IMG/VR virus record: IMGVR_UViG_3300025326_000032
Coordinates: 1-63,352 of that record
DNA from: a virus
Strand: one strand, 5' to 3'
DNA: 63,352 bases
The notes below the pieces were generated by a model. That model had not been told where the DNA came from. It saw nothing but the letters and a program-made list of their open reading frames with translations, and did no database searches. Below are positions 33,744 through 42,592 of this stretch, in pieces; positions within the stretch are counted from its first letter, which is position 1; every line of letters begins with the position of its first letter. The position numbers were made by a program, and so were the translations under genes.

Positions 33744-34277
33744 ATGGCTAACTTTGAGAAAGACTCAGGCGATATTCTCAGCATGGTCAGTATGCTTGAG
33801 AGGCATCTGATTCGTGATGGGTTTGATTCTACAAGTAAGCCTAGTATAGAACAAGTAGAAGAAGCACTTGAGACAACTGAGCAAGAAATCTTTATATGGC
33901 TTGCTGCTGAAGGATACTCAACAGATATAGCTGATTACTCAGCTTTAGCAAAGCAATTTATCTCTTGGTATGTATCATTAGGAGTAGCATATAGATTGGA
34001 ATTGTCTCAACCTGGAATTCAATCTAGTGCTCGTGGTAATAGTAGGTGGAGTGTTCTTTATCAACAGTACACTAGCCTAAAAGATATAATAGCAGGAGCA
34101 GCACTTACTCGTTTAGGTGTTATACAAACTGTGGCTGCTCGTTCTATTTTGACAGGTGTGAGTATAGCTGATAAAGCTACATTAACTGAAGATTCAGATG
34201 CTGTCCAACCTCAATTCACCCGCGAGTTAATGCGTAATCCTAATCGAGCTGGCTCAACGAATACTCCAACAATATAG
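33744..34277 (+). CDS. Head-tail connector protein
   Basis: 177 aa, mainly helical, located where gp6-like adaptor proteins sit between capsid and tail genes. SIEQVEEALETTEQEIFIWL and LAKQFISWYVSLGVAYRLEL fit the helical adaptor pattern. Assigned by order and fold impression. Confidence 0.6.
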   Translation: MANFEKDSGDILSMVSMLERHLIRDGFDSTSKPSIEQVEEALETTEQEIFIWLAAEGYSTDIADYSALAKQFISWYVSLGVAYRLELSQPGIQSSARGNSRWSVLYQQYTSLKDIIAGAALTRLGVIQTVAARSILTGVSIADKATLTEDSDAVQPQFTRELMRNPNRAGSTNTPTI

Positions 34278-34279
34278 TA

Positions 34280-34747
34280 ATGGCTGCAGCATTTAAAGAG
34301 GTTCTGGACGCTCTGTATGATCTATTAGATGCACAAACAGCATTTAAATCTAAGGTGGGTAAAAATGACTTTTCTAAAATATATGATACGGGTGATAGTT
34401 GTCTTATTCTGCGCCCTAGTAGTTTTACCTCTACAGATGATGCCTTCGGTGGTGTCTACGCTGTAGTATGGGATATCATCGTAGAGATATATGAACCGTA
34501 CAGATCAAACATTGGTGATGTATTAGCAAGTCTTATAGATAACAGAGATATTATTATAGACTTAATTCAACAAAAGATGTATTTAGGTAAAGGCCAGGGA
34601 AACTCTATTAAGATACAGGCAGCAAATGTCGTACAAGGTGGTGAACTAACAGCTATTCTTGCTGATGATGGCGAAATGATCACTCACTTAATGTTGTCTG
34701 TGTTGATTAGAGTAGATCAATTAAGAACTGTAGTATTAGAGACATAA
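34280..34747 (+). CDS. Tail terminator/neck protein
   Basis: 155 aa. N-terminal helix FKEVLDALYDLLDAQTAF then beta strands (YAVVWDIIVEIYEPY), as in tail-terminator proteins. Order (connector, this, HK97 gp10-like, tail tube) supports the call. Confidence 0.55.
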   Translation: MAAAFKEVLDALYDLLDAQTAFKSKVGKNDFSKIYDTGDSCLILRPSSFTSTDDAFGGVYAVVWDIIVEIYEPYRSNIGDVLASLIDNRDIIIDLIQQKMYLGKGQGNSIKIQAANVVQGGELTAILADDGEMITHLMLSVLIRVDQLRTVVLET

Positions 34748-34748
34748 G

Positions 34749-35249
34749 ATGACTATAGAAGTTCAAATATCTCTTACAGGCTTTGACAATGCTATGCGCC
34801 GTCTGCGCTTACTAGATAGACCAGAACGCTTAGTTCGTGGAGCTAAATTCTTTGCTCGTAAACGATTTGAAGATACGGGTGTTGAGCTTATTAGAAAGAA
34901 TGCTCCCTGGGATACAGGAGAATTAGCAAACAGTGCAAGGTTAACAGTTTTTGAAACGCCAGATAGTATAGAAGGTTCACTAGTTCTAGATGTTAAACAT
35001 GCTAGATGGGTTGTTCGTGGTACTGGCATATATGGGCCTCAGCAGCAACCTATTGTACCTACTCAAAGAAAGTTTATGGTTTTCTATTCTACTAAATTAG
35101 GCGGGGTTATACGTGCCAGGAGTGTTAAAGGGCAACGTCCTAATCCATTCTTGAAGAATGTAATGAGTATTCTTAGACAGAGACTAATGACTACACTTCC
35201 TATTGATATTCGTAAAGATATAGAAATTGCAGTGAAAGAGGGTGCCTAA
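34749..35249 (+). CDS. HK97 gp10-like tail completion protein
   Basis: 166 aa. NAPWDTGELANSARLTV with the following long beta segment and a basic mid-region is the HK97 gp10/minor tail signature (PvdTG.L..S). Joins head and tail. Shares one base with the next gene. Confidence 0.75.
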   Translation: MTIEVQISLTGFDNAMRRLRLLDRPERLVRGAKFFARKRFEDTGVELIRKNAPWDTGELANSARLTVFETPDSIEGSLVLDVKHARWVVRGTGIYGPQQQPIVPTQRKFMVFYSTKLGGVIRARSVKGQRPNPFLKNVMSILRQRLMTTLPIDIRKDIEIAVKEGA

Positions 35250-36034
35250 TGGCGTCTCCAAGAATTGCAGGCAAAAATGCAAGGTTATATGTAGCTGATG
35301 TTCCATTATATCTTGATGCATTTGAGGCTGAAGACCAGATAGAGTTAAACCTTGAAGATGGTACACCATTTGGTGCTGACTGGCGTGAGATGACTCTTAT
35401 TGATGGACAGATATCTTTTGCTGTTAATGCATTCATGGATACTAAACGACCTCCTGATTTTACTGCTGATTATGTAACTGATAGGGCTTATTGGGATACT
35501 GCAATAGATGGTTCAAATAATATTAAGGCTAATCCTAATGTTCCTGTGATATTTGTGCCTGGAGCTGCTGCTGCTAGAGGAGATCCCGCTAAATTCTTAA
35601 ATTCTATTCTTGGTTCTCTTGCTATAAATACTCCGAGGTCTGGTCTAGGTAAATTACGAGGTAGGTTTGCAGCATCAGGTCAATATGGTAATGGCTTTAT
35701 TATCGCACAAGTAGAACAGTCATTCCCTACTGGTGTGACTCTAATACCAGCATCAGGCGGTACTGATATAAAGGTTGCTGGTACAACAGGAGTAATGGCT
35801 GCTATATGTGTATATAAGAAATCAGCTGGAGCCACGTTTACTATCAAAGTACAGGATTCAACTACATCAGGTGGAGCATATGGAGATGCAATAACGTTTG
35901 ATGCAATTACTGCTGTTGCAGCGCAGTTTAAGAGAGACTTATCAGATGCGGGTAAACAATTCCACCGTGTCTCTGTAAATAATGCTGGTTCGGCTGAAAC
36001 ACTTGGTTTAATCATTGTTTCGACTAATATATAG
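35249..36034 (+). CDS. Major tail (tube) protein, long paralogue
   Basis: 261 aa. IELNLEDGTPFGADWREMTL then IDGQISFAVN near residues 30-60 is shared with the next gene, so the two are duplicates. The C-terminal half (about 165-261) is an added beta domain (FTIKVQDSTTSGGAYGDAIT), similar to domains appended to tail tubes. Builds the non-contractile tail. Confidence 0.7.
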   Translation: MASPRIAGKNARLYVADVPLYLDAFEAEDQIELNLEDGTPFGADWREMTLIDGQISFAVNAFMDTKRPPDFTADYVTDRAYWDTAIDGSNNIKANPNVPVIFVPGAAAARGDPAKFLNSILGSLAINTPRSGLGKLRGRFAASGQYGNGFIIAQVEQSFPTGVTLIPASGGTDIKVAGTTGVMAAICVYKKSAGATFTIKVQDSTTSGGAYGDAITFDAITAVAAQFKRDLSDAGKQFHRVSVNNAGSAETLGLIIVSTNI

Positions 36035-36053
36035 CTAGGAGGTAATATAAGAA

Positions 36054-36494
36054 ATGGCTAGTACACGTATTGTTGGTAAGGATGCAGTTTTCAAGGTTGC
36101 TGCTGATACAGGTGCAGTTGTAGATATCTCAGCAGATGGTAATGAGATAACTTTAAATCTAGAACTTAACAATGAGGATGGTACTGGCTTTGGTGTAAGC
36201 TGGAGAGAGTTTACACTAATCGATGGTACATTCTCTATTGATTATGCTTCTTGGTATGCCACGGGTACTGGTGTCATTGATGAAGTTCTAATGGGTGGGC
36301 CTACTATGGCTACACTGTTTGCTAAGAGACTATTTGAATTTCATCCTAATGGTGTAGGGCCATCTGCTACTAAGCCTAAATATTCTGGCTCTGTTTTCTT
36401 GGCATCTGCTCCCATCTCTGCGAATCGTAGTGGTATTACTACTATGCGAGCGCGCTTCAGCGGCGCGTCACAACTTGCAAGGGCGGTGGCCTAA
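36054..36494 (+). CDS. Major tail (tube) protein, short paralogue
   Basis: 146 aa. LNNEDGTGFGVSWREFTLID and the N-terminal STRIVGKDAVF match the 35249 protein. It has no C-terminal extension. AGGAGG precedes it, better than at its neighbour. One of the two may be the bulk tube subunit and the other a decorated variant. Confidence 0.65.
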   Translation: MASTRIVGKDAVFKVAADTGAVVDISADGNEITLNLELNNEDGTGFGVSWREFTLIDGTFSIDYASWYATGTGVIDEVLMGGPTMATLFAKRLFEFHPNGVGPSATKPKYSGSVFLASAPISANRSGITTMRARFSGASQLARAVA

Positions 36495-36495
36495 C

Positions 36496-36939
36496 ATGAC
36501 TCAGGAACCAGCTGAATATTTAGAAACAGAAGATACTGTATCTATGACTATAGATGGTATAGCATATATTCTTGCACGAGAGATAACTGGTGAGCAATAT
36601 TTGATCCTGCAGCAGAAATCCATTAAATCTGCTAATGGCGTACCTACTGAGTTTCAATCAGATGATAGACCATCCATTACAATAGATAGCGATCAGTATA
36701 ACCACTGGAATCTTATTCTCAGATTAATAGAACCTGATTTAACACCTGAGCAAGTTAAAGCTTTAAAACGCAAGATATATCATCCTTTGGCTCTTCTTGC
36801 AGCTCGATTAGATGCTGAGGAAGCGAGAAGCATTAGTGATTTTTTAGTCGCCAACTCACAATGCTTCCGAATGTCGGGATCGACCTTGGAACCCTTCTTA
36901 GACTCCCTTCAGGTTACATCAGAAGCCTCGGAAGAATAG
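36496..36939 (+). CDS. Tail assembly chaperone (G-like)
   Basis: 147 aa, acidic and helical, between tail tube and tape-measure genes. Start at 36496, just after the upstream stop. At 36840-36846 it contains T TTT TTA in frame, where ribosomes can slip by -1 to make a longer G-T product. Keeps the tape measure soluble and ready for tube assembly. Confidence 0.85.
   Translation: MTQEPAEYLETEDTVSMTIDGIAYILAREITGEQYLILQQKSIKSANGVPTEFQSDDRPSITIDSDQYNHWNLILRLIEPDLTPEQVKALKRKIYHPLALLAARLDAEEARSISDFLVANSQCFRMSGSTLEPFLDSLQVTSEASEE
36840..36846 (+). promoter_or_regulatory. Programmed -1 frameshift site T TTT TTA
   Basis: Codons GAT TTT TTA of the chaperone provide the canonical X XXY YYZ heptamer. 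The -1 frame is closed just upstream (TGA) and open downstream to 37025, as expected for a G/GT arrangement. Confidence 0.85.
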
Positions 36940-37025
36940 CAGCTCAACGCATTTCTGATGATTTATTCAGACAGTCTCTTAATGAGGCTGATTCTGATGT
37001 AGTTTCACGTTCTTGGGGTGGGTAA
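36846..37025 (+). CDS. Frameshift extension of the tail chaperone (T part)
   Basis: The -1 frame reads SRQLTMLPNVGIDLGTLLRL and on to SDVVSRSWGG, adding 59 residues after the slip at 36846 for a product of about 176 aa. It has no start signal of its own. It ends 55 bases before the tape-measure gene. Confidence 0.8.
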   Translation, partial: SRQLTMLPNVGIDLGTLLRLPSGYIRSLGRIAAQRISDDLFRQSLNEADSDVVSRSWGG

Positions 37026-37080
37026 TTCTTAATTCTCAGGATTTAAAGGCTCTTTAAGATTTAAGATTTAGGATAGTTAA

Positions 37081-39825
37081 ATGGTTCAATCAGCTGGTGG
37101 TGGTAATTTAGAGCAGGTTCAGATTAATCTGATTATTAATACTATTGCTCAAATGCAGCAGCTGCGTCTATTTACTACTGAATTAGAACGCTTGGGTGAA
37201 CGTGTCCAACAGAGAAATCCTCTAGGTCAATTTACAAAAACTACTCAAGAACAATTTAGCGAATTACAACGTTCAGGTCGTGACTTAAGCCAGACTTTGC
37301 AAGAAGGATTTGGCCCTCGATTTATTTCCAGTACAGGCCAAGCTAACTCAGCTCTTATCCGTATTGGTAGCACATTCGGGGTCTTTAGTGCTAAAGCACA
37401 GGCTGCTGGCCAGATTAGTAGTGCTCAAGCTGCTAACTTTCAACAATTATCAGGTCAAATAACTGGCATAGGTGTATCAGGTCAGGCTTCAGCAGCAACA
37501 CTTCAAGCTTTAGTAAGTAGACTCAGCCAGATATCAGCAACGAGCATGGTTGGTCGTTCTGCGATTAATGCCCTAAATGCTGAATTGATGGGATTACAAC
37601 AACAGATTCAGCGTGTTGGGATAGAGCGTAATCTAACTCAACCTCTTACTGGCGCTGCAGCTGCAGGCCAAGGCTTATTACTAAGCTTCTCTATTTCTCA
37701 AGCTATAGCTGGTAGACTATCAGCTGCGTTGTTTGGTCTTGGTTTTGCATTAATTTTCACTAAGACTGGCTTCTTAAATCTCACTACAGTTGCAGTAGCT
37801 CTTGCTGCATCTCTGGGCACATTAGTATTAGATAAATACGCAGGTAGTCTTTTCAAGAGTACATCAGAATCTGAGCGTCTTGCTGACAGTCTAACTAAAG
37901 CAAATGAGAGATTAGAAGAATTTAGAAATAAGTTAACAGCAGCTCAGGCTTTAGCTGATTTAGGTATATCTGATCCATTAGAGTTGTTAGGAGAAAGAGA
38001 TGTAGGAGATTTAGGGAATAAAACTCTAAAGGAAATTCGCGCGACTATAACTGCTAATGTAGTTGAAATAAGAGAATATAATAGAGGCATAATCGAATTA
38101 GCTCGTTCAGGAGAAGACATATCTCTGGTTTTTAGAAAAGAAGCTGAGGAGTTAAGAGAACTACAAGCAGAACTAAATAAGTCAGCTTCTTTTACGGATA
38201 ATTTTAAAACAGCATTAAAGGGTGTTATAGGATTAAAGTCACCATTTAAGTTTGAAAAACCTTCTACAGATGTTTTTGAGGACTTTGTTTCTCGTATCGA
38301 TGGTCTAATGGCAGAAGCTCGTATTGCTTATGAAGATGAAGTAGCTAACATCACTAGAGAATTTGAACAGGCTGATCAATTAAAGATAAAGCTAAAGCCA
38401 ATTAAGATAGAGCGTCAGAGACTAGAGACTACTTTTGACATCCAGACTGATGTAATTCAAAGAGAAGTAGAGCGACAAGCTAATATAGTTCGTGAAGTAA
38501 CAGAAGGTCAAGTTGATGCTCGTCGTCGTGCATTAGAGACTGAAACAGATATTATTCGTCAAAGTTATGATGATCAGACAGACACTATTCGTCAAAGATT
38601 AGAAGATCAGCTTAGTGCTTTAAGAGATGCTGATGATAAGCGTATTGATGTTATCCGTGATGCTCTAAATGAAGAGATAGAACTATTACGTGATCAATCT
38701 GAAATACGCATTGATACTATTAGTAAGAATGCTGAAGCTGAAATAGATGTTAATAAAGATCGTATTTCTAAGATTCGAGAACAGGAGCGTGAATTAACAA
38801 AAGTCTTATCTGATTTACGAAGTAAGCGTGAGGAAGTCCGTGCAGATATTATCGGCCAGGAGGCGATGCTTGCTGCTATAGAGCGAGATGCTAGAGCATC
38901 TGGTGTTATGGCTCTTGAAGAGCAAACATTAATCCGTGCTCGTATAGAAGGCCTTCAGGCTGAGGATAATGCACTTTCTAATACTATAGCTGGACGTGAA
39001 CAGGCTCTAAATGCAATTCAAAACCAGATTAATTCTATAGAAAACCTAATTAACAAAATAGAAGAAGCAAGGGATCAGGCTATTAAGGCTGCCCGTGATG
39101 AAGCTGAGGCTCGCCAGAAGGTAGTACAAAATGCAGCGGATAACGAAATTAAAGCAATACGTGATGTTGCAAATCAGCGAGAAAGGGATGCTCGAAGAGC
39201 TGCTGATACTCAGGTAGAACAAGTAAATCGTGCTCGTGATGCTACTATACGAGCTGCACAAGATTCTGCAAACGCTGACATTAAAGCGATACAGCAAGTT
39301 GGAAGTGCTCGTATTACCGCTGTGCGTAATTCTGGTCAAGTAATAGAGGGTATATTACGTAAACAGCAAGATATTCAGGGTGTAATTCTTGATCAACAAG
39401 AAGAGGAAATACGTAGAGCTGATAGATTAGCACAAGCAATTGACCCAATTGTGAGGGCTTATAGAGAGTTACTAAAGATTCGGGTTGTTACTTCTATTAT
39501 ACTTGGAATACCATTACCATCTCTTCCGTCTACTATTACAGATGTTCCTGGTACGTCATTTCTCCCAAGGTTACCTAGTCGTCAGCTGGGCGGTATAGTT
39601 CCTGGGCCTATAGGACAACCTAGACTTATTAAGGCTCATGGTGGGGAAGAGATACGTCGTCCTGATCAGCAGAATCTTTTGCCTGCAGGTAGTGTCTCAA
39701 TTATTATTGAAAATCTAAATGTTAATGACCCATCTGATCTTGACCGATTTGAGCGAGTTATTAATAATGCTATTGGTCGTAAAACTAAGCTAGCTATCCG
39801 TTCTAAGAAACATATGTCGAGGTAA
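37081..39825 (+). CDS. Tape measure protein
   Basis: 914 aa, the longest helical protein here. Gln/Ser-rich N-terminal helices, a hydrophobic segment about 198-250 (LLSFSISQAIAGRLSAALFG), and a long coiled coil over about 420-790 rich in repeated D.IRQ/D.ID..R patterns. Position after the tail chaperone supports the call. Sets tail length and helps DNA cross the membrane. Confidence 0.9.
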   Translation: MVQSAGGGNLEQVQINLIINTIAQMQQLRLFTTELERLGERVQQRNPLGQFTKTTQEQFSELQRSGRDLSQTLQEGFGPRFISSTGQANSALIRIGSTFGVFSAKAQAAGQISSAQAANFQQLSGQITGIGVSGQASAATLQALVSRLSQISATSMVGRSAINALNAELMGLQQQIQRVGIERNLTQPLTGAAAAGQGLLLSFSISQAIAGRLSAALFGLGFALIFTKTGFLNLTTVAVALAASLGTLVLDKYAGSLFKSTSESERLADSLTKANERLEEFRNKLTAAQALADLGISDPLELLGERDVGDLGNKTLKEIRATITANVVEIREYNRGIIELARSGEDISLVFRKEAEELRELQAELNKSASFTDNFKTALKGVIGLKSPFKFEKPSTDVFEDFVSRIDGLMAEARIAYEDEVANITREFEQADQLKIKLKPIKIERQRLETTFDIQTDVIQREVERQANIVREVTEGQVDARRRALETETDIIRQSYDDQTDTIRQRLEDQLSALRDADDKRIDVIRDALNEEIELLRDQSEIRIDTISKNAEAEIDVNKDRISKIREQERELTKVLSDLRSKREEVRADIIGQEAMLAAIERDARASGVMALEEQTLIRARIEGLQAEDNALSNTIAGREQALNAIQNQINSIENLINKIEEARDQAIKAARDEAEARQKVVQNAADNEIKAIRDVANQRERDARRAADTQVEQVNRARDATIRAAQDSANADIKAIQQVGSARITAVRNSGQVIEGILRKQQDIQGVILDQQEEEIRRADRLAQAIDPIVRAYRELLKIRVVTSIILGIPLPSLPSTITDVPGTSFLPRLPSRQLGGIVPGPIGQPRLIKAHGGEEIRRPDQQNLLPAGSVSIIIENLNVNDPSDLDRFERVINNAIGRKTKLAIRSKKHMSR

Positions 39826-39826
39826 A

Positions 39827-42592
39827 ATGACTGCTGTACTTAAAATTCAATCTGGGAATACTACTAATACTGATATAGTTGACTTTATCACATCAGGTAC
39901 GACTTATGTTCTGCTTGAGAATGGTGTTTCTATACCAATACCATCAGTAAAGCGTGCTATGTCTGCCAGTTCTGGCTTCAGAGGCGAACGTATACTAAGT
40001 AAACATTACTCTAACAGAGAAATAGAGATAAACTTTGATATTAGGGCCAATAGTCACGACCAGCTACTAGAATCAGTTAGGAAAATACAAAGGCTCATAG
40101 ATAGAGCTATTGAGAATACTCGAACTGGGCATGGCGAAAAGATATATTTAGAGTATAAACTGAACAATGCTACAAGCTCAGTGTATTTTGATATCCTTGA
40201 TGGTTCTCTTGCAATTGGTGATACTGCAGATGTTACTGTACATAGAGATAATAAGTTACGTGGTAACAAGCTAACTCTGATATGTGAGCCTTTTGCTCGT
40301 GGGGCTACGGCTCCTGTCAAACTAAGAAATCTGTTAGTGAATCCAGGTTTTGACTGGAATCCAGGTGAGTCAGCTCTGGATTCCAGTGGTCGTTATTTTA
40401 TAACAATAGATGACAATACTAAGTATCTGAGCCATGCAACGGCGAGTAACTTTAAGCCAACAGGTACTGCTCCTAACTTTTTAACTTGTGGTTGGTGGAT
40501 TAAGCGCGGTGCTACAGGTGGCGCAGGCGATGATGTCATAGCTATATGTGGTGATACAACTCCAGCCTGGAAGTTATGGATAGATGCAACTCATGCTCTT
40601 CGTTTCTCCTGGTGGGATACTGGTAGTACTGAGCATAATATAACAGGCTCAGGCGCTTTAGTATTAGGAAGTGGCCCTCATTTGGTAAGTGTCTGTATGT
40701 ACAGCACGAATGGTACTGATATTGTTGCTATACTGGTAGTTAATGGTAAAGTTGTAGGCTCTGATCGTGTTGCTAGTCCATTAGCGATGAGAACACCTTC
40801 TGGTGCTTACAAGGTTGGTCAGCAAAACTCAACTAACTGGTTCGAAGGTAATATTTATAGTGGTTTTGTGCTAGTAAATATGGCTGTCCTACCATTTCAA
40901 CTCACTGATATTTTTCTGTACGGACTAGATCATTTTACAGGCAATGGGCCATTTGGAGAGGCATATTGGGCACTTGATTCTGCTTATCTCAAGGGTCTAT
41001 GGATGATTGATCCGGCAGATGATGTGCTTGACCAATCTGGCAATGGCAATACTTTAATAGTTAATGGCTCGCCCGCTAGAACTTGGACAGAACGTAAGCC
41101 TAAAGGTTGGACGTTAGGAGCTGCTTTTCAAGCATCAATTTCATCTGGTCTAGTGTCAGTAGGCAGCAAGCATGGAGCGTATAGTATTTACTTTTGGGAG
41201 GCTACCGGCACAGCTACTATGACAGTGGAACAAACTGTTAATGTGCCAGTAGGAACTACTGAGTTAACTTTAGTTGTATGGCTTAAAAGAGTCCTGTTTG
41301 CAGGATGGGCGTCAAAGATAGAGATAGAATGGGAAGGCTCCACTGATACTATTGAACTGACTGGAGCCGCAGCCTGGCATCAATATTATAAAACCAAGGA
41401 ATCTGGGATTGGTACTTCAACGACTGTTAAGTTTAAATACACGATTGCGGCTTCTACTAGTATCCAAATAGATTCTATAATGATATTACCAGGCAAACCA
41501 TTCGGGTCAGCTCTGACCTGGACAGAGAAAACTGCGCCTTATCTACCTTATATTGGCTCGTCAAGGATGCGTAATACTTTTGATCTCACAGGTACTGATA
41601 TCAGAGTTCCAGTTCTTGAAGTAGCTGAGATACCTGGAGATATAGATGCCTCTTGCCGAGTTATTTTAGAAAACTCAGGTGCTGGGGTTAATTTAGGGCC
41701 AATACGAATAGGTTTCACAGGTGCAATATCTCAACCCTGGGCATCCAGATTTGAATGGCGCTTGAATTCGTTCGTGCCATTATGGGATAATGATACAGAT
41801 ATAGTAGCCATAGGTTCTGATCCTGTTGTGCGTTCTAGGGCTGAGACAATTCTTAAGGACAGAATTGCTATTCCATTAGGCAGATTATTCCCAGTGCCAC
41901 ATATACAATCAGGTTCTTATAAAGCTTTTATTTGCGTCCAAAGTGAACTAGATATGATATCACTCCTAAGACTGCAATCTCAGATGGCTAAGATACCCCT
42001 AACGTTTGATCCTATTAAAGATATCAATGCTGCCTCCAGCACATTACATTTAGTAGATGGTGGTATTCTAACATGGCCTCCCGATATAGGCGTTAGTTTA
42101 GCTCGAACTGGCTTTTTTACATCTGTACCTAGAAATGCTAAGAGTGCTCAGTATACGCCAAAATTACTAGTTTCTAACATAGCAGATGTTGAGATTGCAG
42201 CTCCTAATATTAGTTATGAATGGCTTATACTTATTCCTGTAGATGGGGGATTTGCGATAGCCCAGCCTGCTAATGCTAATCCTGAAAGTGCCTTATTGCC
42301 TAACGAAAGATTAGTTATTGATACTATAGATGAAGAGTCAACTCATGTAGGCTATCTATCTAAGAGAACGACTTATAATATTACGAAATATAATGAATTA
42401 CTGTCTACGGAAAGTTCTGACTTACCTATTTTTTCATCTGGCTTCTATCTACCTACTGGTGTAACAGGTGAAAGTATGTTCGTTGCTCATGTATCTACTC
42501 CAGGCAGTTCAGATGAGCCTTTCGGTTCCTTCATCCCTACTACGACATTTGATATGTGGCTAGAGTATATGCCTAGATATCTCTATGTCTAG
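39827..42592 (+). CDS. Distal tail (Dit-like) protein with LamG-like insertion
   Basis: 921 aa. Residues about 1-165 follow the Dit pattern (SGFRGERILSKHYSNREIEI, LLESVRKIQRLID). A concanavalin/LamG-type sugar-binding domain spans about 200-420 (SWWDTGSTEHNITGS). A second beta sandwich at about 440-570 includes WTLGAAFQASISSG and VEQTVNVPVGTTELTLVV. Follows the tape measure and overlaps the tail-tip gene by 8 bases. Binding host surface sugars is likely. Confidence 0.75.
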   Translation: MTAVLKIQSGNTTNTDIVDFITSGTTYVLLENGVSIPIPSVKRAMSASSGFRGERILSKHYSNREIEINFDIRANSHDQLLESVRKIQRLIDRAIENTRTGHGEKIYLEYKLNNATSSVYFDILDGSLAIGDTADVTVHRDNKLRGNKLTLICEPFARGATAPVKLRNLLVNPGFDWNPGESALDSSGRYFITIDDNTKYLSHATASNFKPTGTAPNFLTCGWWIKRGATGGAGDDVIAICGDTTPAWKLWIDATHALRFSWWDTGSTEHNITGSGALVLGSGPHLVSVCMYSTNGTDIVAILVVNGKVVGSDRVASPLAMRTPSGAYKVGQQNSTNWFEGNIYSGFVLVNMAVLPFQLTDIFLYGLDHFTGNGPFGEAYWALDSAYLKGLWMIDPADDVLDQSGNGNTLIVNGSPARTWTERKPKGWTLGAAFQASISSGLVSVGSKHGAYSIYFWEATGTATMTVEQTVNVPVGTTELTLVVWLKRVLFAGWASKIEIEWEGSTDTIELTGAAAWHQYYKTKESGIGTSTTVKFKYTIAASTSIQIDSIMILPGKPFGSALTWTEKTAPYLPYIGSSRMRNTFDLTGTDIRVPVLEVAEIPGDIDASCRVILENSGAGVNLGPIRIGFTGAISQPWASRFEWRLNSFVPLWDNDTDIVAIGSDPVVRSRAETILKDRIAIPLGRLFPVPHIQSGSYKAFICVQSELDMISLLRLQSQMAKIPLTFDPIKDINAASSTLHLVDGGILTWPPDIGVSLARTGFFTSVPRNAKSAQYTPKLLVSNIADVEIAAPNISYEWLILIPVDGGFAIAQPANANPESALLPNERLVIDTIDEESTHVGYLSKRTTYNITKYNELLSTESSDLPIFSSGFYLPTGVTGESMFVAHVSTPGSSDEPFGSFIPTTTFDMWLEYMPRYLYV

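Noticed and set aside
39046-39339. Minus-strand frame inside the tape measure gene
   Set aside because: It is Ser/Tyr/Ile-rich antisense of the coiled-coil codons and has no ribosome-binding site.
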